Source of the DNA: Anaerolineae bacterium
GTDB lineage: Bacteria; Chloroflexota; Anaerolineae; JAFGEY01
Length of the DNA: 11,340 bases
Assembly: GCA_016931365.1 (NCBI GenBank)
Contig: JAFGEY010000290.1
Span: forward strand, 1 to 11,340
Reading direction: 5' to 3'
The notes under the pieces are model-generated. The model worked only from the letters and a program-made list of their open reading frames with translations. It was not told the DNA's origin and did not search any database. The translations under genes were made by a program, and so were the position numbers. Below are positions 1-6,683 of the stretch, piece after piece (the first letter of the stretch is position 1; every line of letters begins with the position of its first letter).

Positions 1-1158
1 GGCCGGGCCATGACCATCGACTCGATTGCCCCGGAAGTGATCGACGTGCTGCGCGACCAACTCCACGTCGACCGGCTGCCGCACCCTGAGCGCTGCGCCA
101 TTTTCGTCGACCACGTCGCTCCGGCCTCCAACCTGGCCACCGCCGAGGGCCAAGTTCGCGCCCGCCGCTTTGCCGCCGAGCAGGGCATCGACGCTTTTTA
201 CGACGTGGGCTGCGGCATCTGCCACCAGTTGATGGTCGAAGAAAAGCTGGTTCAGCCGGGGATGGTCGCCGTCGGCTCGGATTCGCACAGCACCACCTAC
301 GGCGCAATTGCCGCCTTTGGCACCGGTATGGGCACCACCGATATCGCCCTGGCCTTTGCCACCGGGCGCACCTGGCTGCGCGTGCCGGAAACGGTACGCG
401 TCGATTTGATCGGTCAATTGGCCGCTCAAGTTGACGCCAAAGACGTGGTATTGCATCTGCTCGGCCGCCTTCAGGCCGATGGCTTTACTTACCAGGCGGT
501 CGAGTTTCACGGCGCGCAAGACTTGTCGCTGGCCTCGCGCATGACGCTGTGCAGCATGACCACCGAGCTGGGCGCAAAGGCCGGCCTCGTCCCGCCCGAC
601 GCGCTGACCCGCAGCCACGCTTCCGTGCCCGAGTGGCTGATGGTGCAAGAAGGCGCGACCTATTATGACCGGCTGACAGTCAACCTGTCCGAGATCGAGC
701 CATTGGTAGCCTGCCCGCCCCGCGTCGACGACGTGCGGCCGGCGCGCGAATTGGGCGCGGTCAAGGTCGATCAGGTCTTGCTGGGCACATGCACCAATGG
801 TCGATTGCAGGATTTGCGCGCCGCCGCCGGGATCTTGCGCGGGCAGCGCGTGGCTCCCGGCGTGCGCATGATCGTCATCCCCGCCTCGCACCGCGTGCTG
901 CAAGACGCCGTCGAGGATGGTACATTGAGCACGCTGCTCGCTGCCGGCGCGACGGTCGGCACACCGGGCTGCGGGCCATGCATCGGCCGCCACCTGGGCG
1001 TGATCGGCGCGGGCGAGGTCTGCTTTTCGACCAGCAACCGCAATTTTAGCGGGCGCATGGGATCGCCGCAGGCGCACATCTACCTCGGATCGCCGCAGGT
1101 GGCCGCGGCAACGGCGCTGACCGGACACATTACCGATCCAAGAGATGTGGGGACGTGA
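1..1158 (+). CDS. lysT: Homoaconitase large subunit LysT (5' end cut by window edge)
   Basis: With LysU this forms the 4Fe-4S hydro-lyase that isomerises homocitrate to homoisocitrate via cis-homoaconitate in the cytoplasmic AAA route to lysine. The reading frame is open from base 1. The ATG at 10 is probably an internal Met: the residues around it (MTIDSIAP) align with the internal VDSIAG region of Thermus LysT as I remember it, so about 35 N-terminal residues should lie upstream. Visible family motifs are IDHVAPASN-like FVDHVAPASN, CGICHQ, GSDSHSTTYGA and GTGMGTTD. The three presumed cluster cysteines are in GTCTNGR (codon 790-792) and GCGPC (codons 970-972 and 979-981), followed by STSNRNFSGRMG. 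The LeuC-type isopropylmalate isomerase is the alternative, but the AAA neighbours and closeness to LysT favour homoaconitase. The stop TGA at 1156-1158 merges into a repeat element. Confidence 0.9.
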   Translation, partial: GRAMTIDSIAPEVIDVLRDQLHVDRLPHPERCAIFVDHVAPASNLATAEGQVRARRFAAEQGIDAFYDVGCGICHQLMVEEKLVQPGMVAVGSDSHSTTYGAIAAFGTGMGTTDIALAFATGRTWLRVPETVRVDLIGQLAAQVDAKDVVLHLLGRLQADGFTYQAVEFHGAQDLSLASRMTLCSMTTELGAKAGLVPPDALTRSHASVPEWLMVQEGATYYDRLTVNLSEIEPLVACPPRVDDVRPARELGAVKVDQVLLGTCTNGRLQDLRAAAGILRGQRVAPGVRMIVIPASHRVLQDAVEDGTLSTLLAAGATVGTPGCGPCIGRHLGVIGAGEVCFSTSNRNFSGRMGSPQAHIYLGSPQVAAATALTGHITDPRDVGT

Positions 1159-1180
1159 AGCGTGAGACGTGATGCGTCAC
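1158..1180. repeat. Intergenic repeat element, family 2 copy 1
   Basis: The 20 bases AAGCGTGAGACGTGATGCGT (1158-1177) match the element at 3836-3855 at 18 of 20 positions. The copy starts on the last base of the lysT stop codon and contains a small hairpin, GTGA (1169-1172) pairing with TCAC (1177-1180). The other copy also begins on the last base of a stop codon. It is probably a small non-coding REP-like or MITE-like repeat. A role in mRNA 3'-end stability is possible but unproven. Confidence 0.55.
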
Positions 1181-1227
1181 TCGCAACCCGCAGCTCACAA
1201 CATAAATTTAGAAAGGAAGAACAATCT

Positions 1228-1827
1228 ATGATGCATCCTGATACCGAACTCCGCATGGTCAATCCACAGGTTGGTCGCGGCGTCTTTGCCACTCGCTTTA
1301 TCCCGATGGGCACGATCACCTACGTCGACGACGCGCTGGAAATCCACATCCCGGCCGACAGCCCGTTACACCACGACCCCCGCTACCGGGACATTATCGA
1401 GACCTACGCGCACATTGATAAGAACGGCGAGTGGACACTCTGTTGGGACATTGCCCGCTATGTCAATCACTGCTGTCACTGCAATACCATCACCACCGTC
1501 TATGGGTTTGAGATCGCCATCCGCGACATCCAGCCCGGCGAACAGATCACCGATGAGTACGCTCTGTTTGAGCCGAACTGCGACATGGAGCTGATCTGCG
1601 AGTATGCCGACTGCCGAAAGCGCATCCGGCCGGACGATGTGGAGCGCTACGGCGATCAGTGGGACGCGCAAATCCATGCCGCACTTGAGCGGCTGAACCA
1701 GGTGTCACAGCCACTGCTCCCCTTCGTAGAAGAGCCGGAACTGACCGACCTGAATCGCTACCTGGAAACCGGCCAGGGCTACCGGTCGGTGCGCACGCTA
1801 GCCTGCCTGAACCCGGCATCAGGATAG
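1228..1827 (+). CDS. SET-domain protein (putative protein-lysine methyltransferase)
   Basis: This is a 199-residue protein with a SET fold, the family that transfers methyl groups from S-adenosylmethionine to lysine side chains of proteins. The N-terminal SET strand is visible as GRGVFATRFIPMGT (residues 16-29). The catalytic-core signature is YVNHCCHCN (78-86), a variant of the NHSCxPN type motif, followed by EIAIRDIQPGEQITDEYALF (95-114) with the late Tyr111. Cysteines at 118, 124 and 129 resemble a short post-SET metal-binding loop (NCDMELICEYADCRK). The last 60 residues show no motif I recognise. The start at 1228 is chosen because AGGA at 1214-1217 lies 10 nt upstream; ATG 1231 is the next codon, and an in-frame start further upstream would run through repeat DNA. 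It separates the two homoaconitase subunit genes, so it is probably cotranscribed with them. Substrate is unknown; LysW, homoaconitase or an unrelated protein are all possible. Confidence 0.85.
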   Translation: MMHPDTELRMVNPQVGRGVFATRFIPMGTITYVDDALEIHIPADSPLHHDPRYRDIIETYAHIDKNGEWTLCWDIARYVNHCCHCNTITTVYGFEIAIRDIQPGEQITDEYALFEPNCDMELICEYADCRKRIRPDDVERYGDQWDAQIHAALERLNQVSQPLLPFVEEPELTDLNRYLETGQGYRSVRTLACLNPASG

Positions 1828-1851
1828 CAAATCCATCGGTAAGAGGCATTG

Positions 1852-1908
1852 TCTGACCGCCGACCAACGACCGCCGACTGCGGCCTGCCGTCGGTGGTCG
1901 GCAGTCAA
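1852..1908. repeat. Intergenic palindrome, family 1 copy A (before lysU)
   Basis: This is an imperfect inverted repeat filling most of the gap between the SET gene and lysU. The left arm contains GACCGCCGACC and the right arm contains the 23-base block 1880-1902, which begins GCGGCCTGCCGTCGGTGGTC. The same right-arm block recurs with a few substitutions at 9001-9023 and 10772-10794. The block ends 27 nt before the lysU start, just upstream of its ribosome binding site. It looks like a dispersed REP-type repeat; it could form an mRNA hairpin near the lysU start. Confidence 0.65.
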
Positions 1909-1929
1909 CCATTCTGTTGGGAGGAACCT

Positions 1930-2427
1930 GTGAACCGAATCTGGCTTTTTGGCCCCGACATCGACACCGATCAGATCATTCCCGGCCGCTACTCGCCGTA
2001 TATGACCTCGGAGGACGCGTTGGCCGAGTATGCCTTTATCGAGCGGCGGCCCGACTTTGCGCCCAATGTGCGCCCCGGCGACGTGATCGTGGCCGGCAAG
2101 AACTTTGGCTGCGGCTCTTCGCGCGAGTACGCGCCGCGCGCCTTGCAAAAATGCGGCATTGCGGGTATCATTGCCCCCAGTTTCGCGCGCATTTTCTTCC
2201 GCAACGCGATCAACCTGGGCATCCCGCTCTTTGAGGCCGATCTCACCGAGCAGGTCGCTGACGGCGACGCCGCGGCGCTCGACCTGGCCCATTCACAATT
2301 ACTCACCGCACAAGGGGCCATCGACCTGCCGCGCCTGCCGCAGTTTGTGCAGCAAATCCAGGCTGAGGGCGGCATCGTGGCCTTTGTGCAGAAATATGGG
2401 CGCTTTCCGGGAGAAGGTGATGAATAA
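1930..2427 (+). CDS. lysU: Homoaconitase small subunit LysU
   Basis: This is the small (swivel-domain) subunit that completes the homoaconitase active site with LysT. It is 165 residues, the usual length for LysU/LeuD of the thermophile type. Family motifs are IWLFGPDIDTDQIIPGRYSP (4-23) and the substrate-binding loop NFGCGSSREYAP (58-69), then IIAPSFARIFFRNAINLGIP (80-99) and the C-terminal KYGRFPGE. I chose the GTG start at 1930 because a strong GGGAGGAA ribosome binding site precedes it and the protein then begins exactly where LysU proteins begin; the reading frame continues upstream only through palindromic repeat DNA. The 3' end overlaps the next gene by 8 nt, which implies translational coupling with homoisocitrate dehydrogenase. 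LeuD is the alternative by sequence alone; context decides. Confidence 0.92.
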   Translation: MNRIWLFGPDIDTDQIIPGRYSPYMTSEDALAEYAFIERRPDFAPNVRPGDVIVAGKNFGCGSSREYAPRALQKCGIAGIIAPSFARIFFRNAINLGIPLFEADLTEQVADGDAAALDLAHSQLLTAQGAIDLPRLPQFVQQIQAEGGIVAFVQKYGRFPGEGDE

Positions 2428-3499
2428 TTCCTCAAGCCCCCCCTTTTCTTCCCCCCCGCAAGCGGAGGAGAACGAGGGGGGGAACCGACTTGAACTATGT
2501 TTCATCCCCGGCGACGGCATCGGCCTGGAAGTGATCCCGGCGGCGATCGAGGTACTGCGCGCGACGGGCCTGGTTTTCGACGCCGTCCATGCCGAGGCGG
2601 GCTGGGCCTGCTTTCAACAGCGCGGCACGGCCCTACCCCGGAAGACTGTCGAGCTGGCCAAGCACAGCGACGCGATCCTGTTCGGCGCGGTGTCCTCGCC
2701 TTCGTTCAAGGTAGAGGGCTACAGCAGCCCGATCGTCGCCCTGCGCCGCGAACTGGCCCTGTTCGCCAACCTGCGCCCGTCGCACTCGTGGCCGATCTCG
2801 TCGTCGCGCCCCGGCATCGACCTGTTGATCGTGCGCGAAAACAGCGAGGGGCTGTACGTCCGGCGCGAGCGGCGGGAGGGGGATACCGCCATCGCCGAGC
2901 GGGTGATCACCCGGCAAGGTTCAGAGCGGGTGATCGGGGTGGCCTGCGAGTGGGCCATGCGCCGCCGTCGACATCTGACCGTCGTCCACAAGGCCAATGT
3001 GCTGCCGGAGACGTGCGGGCTGTTCAGGGAAGCGGCCCTGACCGTCGCCGCCGGCTATCCCGACCTCATCGTGCAAGAGATGCTGGTCGATACGGCGGCC
3101 ATGCGCCTGGTCACCCACCCGGAAGCGTTCGACGTGATTGTCACCACCAACCTGTTCGGCGACATCTTGTCCGACGAAGCCGCCGGGCTGGTCGGCGGGC
3201 TGGGGCTGGCCCCCTCGGCGAATGTGGGAGCGGCGAGATCTCCTGCACTGTTCGAGCCGGTGCACGGCTCCGCGCCGGACATCGCCGGGCGGGGCATCGC
3301 CAACCCAATAGCCGCCATTTTGGCTGCCGCGATGCTGCTCGATCATTTCGACTCGTGCAAGCACGCGCACGAGCGCGCCCGCCGCGTGCGAGATGCCGTC
3401 GAACACACCCTGCGCCACGGCCCGCACACGCCCGACCTGGGCGGAACGGCCACGACACAAGACGTAACACAAGCGATTATTGAAAAAATTGAGAAATAA
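2420..3499 (+). CDS. hicd: Homoisocitrate dehydrogenase (NAD-dependent, beta-decarboxylating family)
   Basis: It oxidises and decarboxylates homoisocitrate to 2-oxoadipate. The 359-residue protein contains LCFIPGDGIG (26-35), the substrate-binding RENSEGLYV (139-147) with Tyr146, catalytic Lys191 in VHKANVLP, the metal-binding region with Asp224, Asp248 and Asp252 (TTNLFGDILSDEAAG) and the NAD site HGSAPDIAGRGIANP (282-296). The core is collinear with the Thermus enzyme as recalled (334 residues), but residues 2-22 are an extra Ser/Pro/Glu-rich leader encoded by a C7...G7 palindrome. No in-frame ATG, GTG or TTG lies between the leader and the conserved core, so ATG 2420 is forced. AGAAGG at 2412-2417 gives a ribosome binding site. 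Val106 stands where recalled Thermus numbering has Arg85, a specificity residue. Isopropylmalate or isocitrate dehydrogenase are the alternatives; neighbours favour homoisocitrate. Confidence 0.9.
   Translation: MNNSSSPPFSSPPQAEENEGGNRLELCFIPGDGIGLEVIPAAIEVLRATGLVFDAVHAEAGWACFQQRGTALPRKTVELAKHSDAILFGAVSSPSFKVEGYSSPIVALRRELALFANLRPSHSWPISSSRPGIDLLIVRENSEGLYVRRERREGDTAIAERVITRQGSERVIGVACEWAMRRRRHLTVVHKANVLPETCGLFREAALTVAAGYPDLIVQEMLVDTAAMRLVTHPEAFDVIVTTNLFGDILSDEAAGLVGGLGLAPSANVGAARSPALFEPVHGSAPDIAGRGIANPIAAILAAAMLLDHFDSCKHAHERARRVRDAVEHTLRHGPHTPDLGGTATTQDVTQAIIEKIEK
2437..2482. repeat. C7...G7 palindromic element inside the start of hicd
   Basis: Seven Cs (2437-2443) and seven Gs (2476-2482) flank a largely self-complementary interior centred on CCGCAAGCGG (2456-2465). 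Allowing a few mismatches and G-T pairs, the two halves can fold back on each other over most of the length. The element is read through in frame and supplies the Ser/Pro- and Glu/Gly-rich leader of homoisocitrate dehydrogenase. Its look is that of the small dispersed palindromes normally found between genes. Confidence 0.6.
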
Positions 3500-3505
3500 T
3501 GAAAT

Positions 3506-3536
3506 TTGACAAGACCAGATTTGTTGGTTTGCTAAT
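3506..3536 (+). promoter_or_regulatory. Weak sigma-70-type promoter candidate upstream of lysW
   Basis: A perfect TTGACA (3506-3511) is followed after 19 bases by GCTAAT (3531-3536), which matches TATAAT at four of six positions. It lies 7 bases after the homoisocitrate dehydrogenase stop in the AT-rich 169-nt gap that separates the lysT-hicd genes from lysWXYZ. The spacing is longer than optimal, so the call is tentative. This is the only gap in the window with a plausible promoter. Confidence 0.25.
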
Positions 3537-3551
3537 TCCCGATCATTTTTC

Positions 3552-3607
3552 GACAGGATTTTCAGGATTTGATGGTCTTTTATCATGTCAATCCTGTTTA
3601 TTCTGTC
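3552..3607. repeat. 56-nt imperfect palindrome between hicd and lysW
   Basis: GACAGGATTTTCAGGATT (3552-3569) is complementary at 14 of 18 positions to AATCCTGTTTATTCTGTC (3590-3607). The 20-base spacer can itself pair GAT (3571-3573) with ATC (3582-3584). The repeated CAGGATT motifs resemble dispersed intergenic repeats found in many bacterial genomes. It could act as an mRNA hairpin or weak terminator, but no T-run follows the stem, so a classical terminator is not supported. Confidence 0.6.
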
Positions 3608-3668
3608 CCAATTTGAGCGCAGGCTGAACAGTTACCCCCATCTGTACATTTTGAAAAGGAGTATTGAA

Positions 3669-3836
3669 ATGAACGCAGAATGTCCCATTTGCGCCGCTGA
3701 GGTCGAACTGCCCCCGGATACCGTCGAAGGCGAGATCGTCGAGTGCCCGGACTGCGGCGCCGAACTCGAAGTGATCGGCGTCGATCCGCCCGAACTGGCC
3801 GAAGCGCCGGAAGAGGAAGAAGACTGGGGAGAGTAA
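3669..3836 (+). CDS. lysW: Amino-group carrier protein LysW
   Basis: LysW is the small acidic carrier whose C-terminal Glu side chain is joined to the amino group of AAA; all later intermediates stay attached to it until LysK releases lysine. The 55-residue protein has two zinc-binding pairs, CPIC (5-8) and CPDCG (26-30), a very acidic tail and the hallmark EDWGE C-terminus (51-55), with Glu55 as the attachment residue. The start at 3669 is fixed by AAAGGAG at 3655-3661, 7 nt upstream, and by the position of the first zinc pair. The reading frame extends upstream through the palindrome at 3552-3607, but that part is not LysW-like. It heads the lysWXYZ run, the order expected for this pathway. 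In some organisms the same carrier also serves arginine synthesis; nothing here shows that. Confidence 0.97.
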   Translation: MNAECPICAAEVELPPDTVEGEIVECPDCGAELEVIGVDPPELAEAPEEEEDWGE

Positions 3837-3880
3837 AGCGTGAAACGTGATGTGTGTCGGTATCTCACGTTTCACGGCTT
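3836..3880. repeat. Intergenic repeat element, family 2 copy 2, with 11-bp hairpin
   Basis: GTGAAACGTGA (3840-3850) is perfectly complementary to TCACGTTTCAC (3865-3875) across a 14-nt loop. The first 20 bases (3836-3855) match the element after lysT at 18 of 20 positions, and both copies begin on the last base of a stop codon. No T-run follows, so it is not a standard terminator. In the lysW-lysX mRNA it could form a stable stem that protects or attenuates the transcript; this is inference. Confidence 0.65.
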
Positions 3881-3916
3881 ACGCACGATACAGAACGCTG
3901 CTCAAGAGGAAAAACG

Positions 3917-4765
3917 ATGTCTAAAATTGGAATACTCTGTTCACGCATCCGCGTGGAAGAAAAGCTGCTCATCGAAGAGCTGCAAAAACGCGGCGCCGAG
4001 TTTGACCTGCTCGATGACCGCGAGTTGATCTTTGAGATACAAAAAAATGGCTGGCATTATGACGTGATCCTGGAGCGCTGCATCAACCACTCGCGCGCGC
4101 TTTTTTCGCTGCTGTTATTCCGCGACTGGGGCGTGTCTACCGTCAACACCTATGAGGTGGCCGAGAACTGCGGCAATAAACTGCTCACTACCAGTGCGTT
4201 GGTACGCGCCGGCGTGCCCACCCCGCGCACGATGGTCGCCTACACGCCCGAATCGGCCTTGCAGGCCATCGAGCAGATGGGCTACCCGGTGGTGCTCAAG
4301 CCCGGCGTCGGCTCGTGGGGGCGGCTGTTGGCCAAAGTCAACGACCGCGAGGCCGCCGAGGCGCTGCTGGAACACAAGCAGGTGCTCGGCTCGTACCATC
4401 ATTCGATTTACTACATCCAGGAATATATCCACAAGCCGGGCCGCGACATTCGCGCCTTTGTGGTGGGTGACGAGACGATTTGTGCCATTTATCGCTCCTC
4501 GCCGCACTGGATCACCAACACCGCGCGCGGCGGCCAGGCCGCCAACTGCCCGGTGACGCCCGAACTGAACGCGCTGTGTCTCAAGGCAGCGGCGGCGATC
4601 GGCGGCGGCGTGGTTGCGTTGGACATTTTCGAGGATCAGGAGCGTGGCCTGCTGGTCAACGAGATCAACTATACGATGGAGTTTCGCAACAGCATCGACA
4701 CCACCGGGGTCAATATCCCGGCCAGGGTGATCGATTATGTGCTGCGAATAGCAAATAGCAAATAG
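3917..4765 (+). CDS. lysX: LysW-aminoadipate ligase LysX
   Basis: This ATP-grasp ligase (RimK-like) forms the amide between the amino group of AAA and the gamma-carboxyl of the LysW C-terminal Glu. The 282-residue length is typical. Visible motifs are [15 protein letters not shown] (122-136, nucleotide-binding region with the glycine-rich loop), [19 protein letters not shown] (167-185), ITNTARGG (199-206, loop lining the substrate pocket) and [13 protein letters not shown] (247-259, metal-binding Glu/Asn and the family hallmark). The ATG at 3917 has AGAGGA 6 nt upstream; longer in-frame starts run into the hairpin repeat. The last four residues (ANSK) are encoded by an AT-rich repeat, and the TAG lies in the loop of a hairpin. 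ArgX, the glutamate-specific relative, is the alternative; the cluster supports aminoadipate as substrate, perhaps not exclusively. Confidence 0.94.
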   Translation: MSKIGILCSRIRVEEKLLIEELQKRGAEFDLLDDRELIFEIQKNGWHYDVILERCINHSRALFSLLLFRDWGVSTVNTYEVAENCGNKLLTTSALVRAGVPTPRTMVAYTPESALQAIEQMGYPVVLKPGVGSWGRLLAKVNDREAAEALLEHKQVLGSYHHSIYYIQEYIHKPGRDIRAFVVGDETICAIYRSSPHWITNTARGGQAANCPVTPELNALCLKAAAAIGGGVVALDIFEDQERGLLVNEINYTMEFRNSIDTTGVNIPARVIDYVLRIANSK

Positions 4766-4776
4766 CTTTGCTATTT
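4753..4776. repeat. Perfect 10-bp hairpin overlapping the lysX stop codon
   Basis: AAATAGCAAA (4753-4762) pairs perfectly with TTTGCTATTT (4767-4776) across the loop TAGC (4763-4766). The loop holds the lysX stop codon (4763-4765). The left arm is part of a short tandem ATAGCAA pattern. A stem this AT-rich, without a following T-run, is a poor terminator candidate; it looks like repeat DNA that has become the gene's 3' end. Confidence 0.6.
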
Positions 4777-4803
4777 ACCTTTTATCACCGGAGACCAAAC
4801 ATC

Positions 4804-5847
4804 ATGCAAGTATCTATTATCGGCGGCTCGGGCTATGCCGGCGGCGAACTGCTGCGCCTGCTGCTCGACCATCCCCACGTCCGGGTGGCCCAGGTCTCAT
4901 CGGCCTCCAACCTGGGCAAATACGTCTATACTGTCCATCCCAACCTGCGCGGGCGCACACAGCTCAAGTTCTGCCTGCCGGAGCAGATTGAACCGTGCGA
5001 CGTGCTTTTTGTCGCCCTGCATCATGGTGAGGTGCAGGAGCAAATCGAAAAACTGTCCCAACTTGCGCCCAAAACCATCGATCTGTCGGCCGATTTCCGC
5101 CTGCGCGACCCAGCCCTGTACGAGCGCTGGTACGGCCACCCGCACGGCGCGGCTGAGTGGCTTGATCGCTTTGTCTACGGCCTGCCCGAACTGCACCGCG
5201 ACGAGATCCGGCAGGCCAGCTTGGTCAGCGGCGTAGGCTGCAACGCCACGGCAACCATCCTTGGCCTGTATCCACTGTTCGAGGCCGACCTGGTGGATCG
5301 GGCGCGCGGCGTGTTTGTCGAGGTCAAGGTCGGCTCGTCGGAGGGCGGCCGGCGCGAAAGCCCGGGGTCGCACCACCCGGCACGCAGCGGCGCAGTGCGC
5401 TCCTTTGCCCCCACCGGGCATCGACACACTGCCGAAATCATCCAGGAATTGACACTGGGCGGCGAGCCACCAACGATCCACTTGTCAGCGACAGCAATCG
5501 AGATGGTGCGCGGCATTTTGGCCACCAGCCACGTCTTTTTGAAACAGGCCGCGGACGAAAAAACGCTGTGGAAGGCCTATCGCGCCGCCTACGGGAGCGA
5601 GCCGTTCGTGCGCATCATCAAGGAGCGGCAGGGCGTGTTCCGTTACCCGGAGCCAAAAATCCTGTCCGGCAGCAACTATGCCGACGTCGGTTTCGAGTTG
5701 GACGAGTCAAGCGGGCGGGTGGTTGTGATGTCGGCGATCGACAACCTGATGAAGGGCGCCGCCGGCAGTGCAGTGCAGTGTATGAATTTGATGTGTGGGT
5801 ATGAAGAGACAGCCGGGCTGGGCTTTCCCGGTTTGCATCCAATTTGA
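4804..5847 (+). CDS. lysY: LysW-aminoadipate 6-phosphate reductase LysY
   Basis: This reductase of the N-acetyl-gamma-glutamyl-phosphate reductase (ArgC) family reduces LysW-bound aminoadipyl phosphate to the semialdehyde with NADPH. The 347-residue protein starts with the dinucleotide-binding loop GGSGYAGGE (7-15). The catalytic cysteine is Cys146 in SGVGCNATATI, and the family block SSEGGRRESPGSHHPARSG (178-196) with FAPTGHRHTAE (201-211) supplies the expected catalytic histidine. The C-terminal KGAAGSAVQCMN is typical. The long SHHP-type loop resembles LysY rather than ordinary ArgC. The start at 4804 is 10 nt after CGGAG (4789-4793); an earlier in-frame start at 4768 would run through the lysX hairpin. 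The gene sits between the ligase and the kinase, and its product uses the kinase's product. Confidence 0.94.
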   Translation: MQVSIIGGSGYAGGELLRLLLDHPHVRVAQVSSASNLGKYVYTVHPNLRGRTQLKFCLPEQIEPCDVLFVALHHGEVQEQIEKLSQLAPKTIDLSADFRLRDPALYERWYGHPHGAAEWLDRFVYGLPELHRDEIRQASLVSGVGCNATATILGLYPLFEADLVDRARGVFVEVKVGSSEGGRRESPGSHHPARSGAVRSFAPTGHRHTAEIIQELTLGGEPPTIHLSATAIEMVRGILATSHVFLKQAADEKTLWKAYRAAYGSEPFVRIIKERQGVFRYPEPKILSGSNYADVGFELDESSGRVVVMSAIDNLMKGAAGSAVQCMNLMCGYEETAGLGFPGLHPI

Positions 5848-5879
5848 GTAGATAAGGAACAGGTAGACGAGGAGCTTTT

Positions 5880-6683
5880 ATGATTATCGTCAAAGTGGGC
5901 GGCAGCAAAGGCATTACCTACGATAACGTATGCAATGATATAGCGGCTTTGTTCAAGGGTGGGCAGCCGATCATCCTCGTGCATGGCGGGTCATACGAGA
6001 CCAACGTGCTCTCGCAGCAGTTGGGCCACCCCCCCGAGTTTGTCACCTCGGTGTCGGGTTTCGTCAGCCGGCGCACCGACCGCCGCACGCTGGAGATTTT
6101 CGAGATGGCGCTGTGCGGCAAGGTCAACAAGCACATCGTCGAACTGCTGCAGCGGGCGGGCGCTAACGCCGTCGGCCTGTCCGGCGTCGACGGGCGGCTG
6201 CTGGAAGGCCACCGCAAGGATGCGATCAAGGTGATCATCGATGGGCGCAAGCGCGTGCTGCGCGACGATTACACCGGCACGGTCAATCAGGTTAACACCG
6301 GGCTGCTCGAACTGCTGCTGGGGGCGGGCTACCTGCCGGTGGTCACGCCGCCGGCGATCAGCGAGCAAAGCGAACCAATGAACGTCGACGGCGACCGCGC
6401 GGCGGCGGCGATCGCCGCCGCGATGGGCGCCGAGCAGTTGATCATCCTCTCCAACGTGCCCGGCCTGCTGCGTGAATATCCCGACGAGAGCACGCTGATC
6501 GCGCACATCCCGGCCGCCCAGGTCGAGCAGTATATGAGCTTTGCCGAAGACCGCATGAAGAAAAAGGTGCTCGGCGCGACGGAAGCGATCGGCCACGGTG
6601 TGGGGCGCGTGGTCTTTGCCGACGCACGCGTCGAGCGGCCGGTGACGGCGGCGATGGCAGGCAAAGGGACGGTGATCGAGTAG
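5880..6683 (+). CDS. lysZ: LysW-aminoadipate kinase LysZ
   Basis: This amino-acid kinase family enzyme (N-acetylglutamate kinase relative) phosphorylates the delta-carboxyl of LysW-bound aminoadipate with ATP. The 267-residue protein contains the phosphate-binding VKVGGSKG (4-11) and VHGGSYETN (34-42), the region SGVDG (101-105), the nucleotide-site NVDGDRAAAAIA (168-179) and the phosphate-contacting SFAEDRMKKKV (220-230), all in the order of the family. HGGSYETN and the SRRTDRRTLE stretch (63-72) fit LysZ rather than a plain ArgB. The ATG at 5880 has GAGGAG at 5869-5874, spacing 5. It is the last gene of the contiguous lysWXYZ run. The TAG stop at 6681-6683 leads directly into an AT-rich direct repeat, after which composition changes sharply. 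Confidence 0.94.
   Translation: MIIVKVGGSKGITYDNVCNDIAALFKGGQPIILVHGGSYETNVLSQQLGHPPEFVTSVSGFVSRRTDRRTLEIFEMALCGKVNKHIVELLQRAGANAVGLSGVDGRLLEGHRKDAIKVIIDGRKRVLRDDYTGTVNQVNTGLLELLLGAGYLPVVTPPAISEQSEPMNVDGDRAAAAIAAAMGAEQLIILSNVPGLLREYPDESTLIAHIPAAQVEQYMSFAEDRMKKKVLGATEAIGHGVGRVVFADARVERPVTAAMAGKGTVIE

Noticed and set aside
1162..1227. An N-terminal extension of the SET protein starting near 1162
   Set aside because: It would read through the repeat next to the lysT stop codon, and a good ribosome binding site sits in front of ATG 1228.
1852..1908. Operator or binding site for a lysine or leucine regulator
   Set aside because: The same palindrome sits in front of lysJ and lysK inside the cluster with no promoter-like boxes beside it, which fits a dispersed repeat better than an operator.
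3500..3668. Lysine riboswitch (L box) upstream of lysW
   Set aside because: The gap contains a simple palindrome, not the multi-helix junction with conserved AGAGG-type core expected of the lysine riboswitch.
3840..3875. 11-bp hairpin after lysW as a terminator
   Set aside because: No T-run follows, and lysX with its own ribosome binding site comes directly after, so full termination would cut the pathway.
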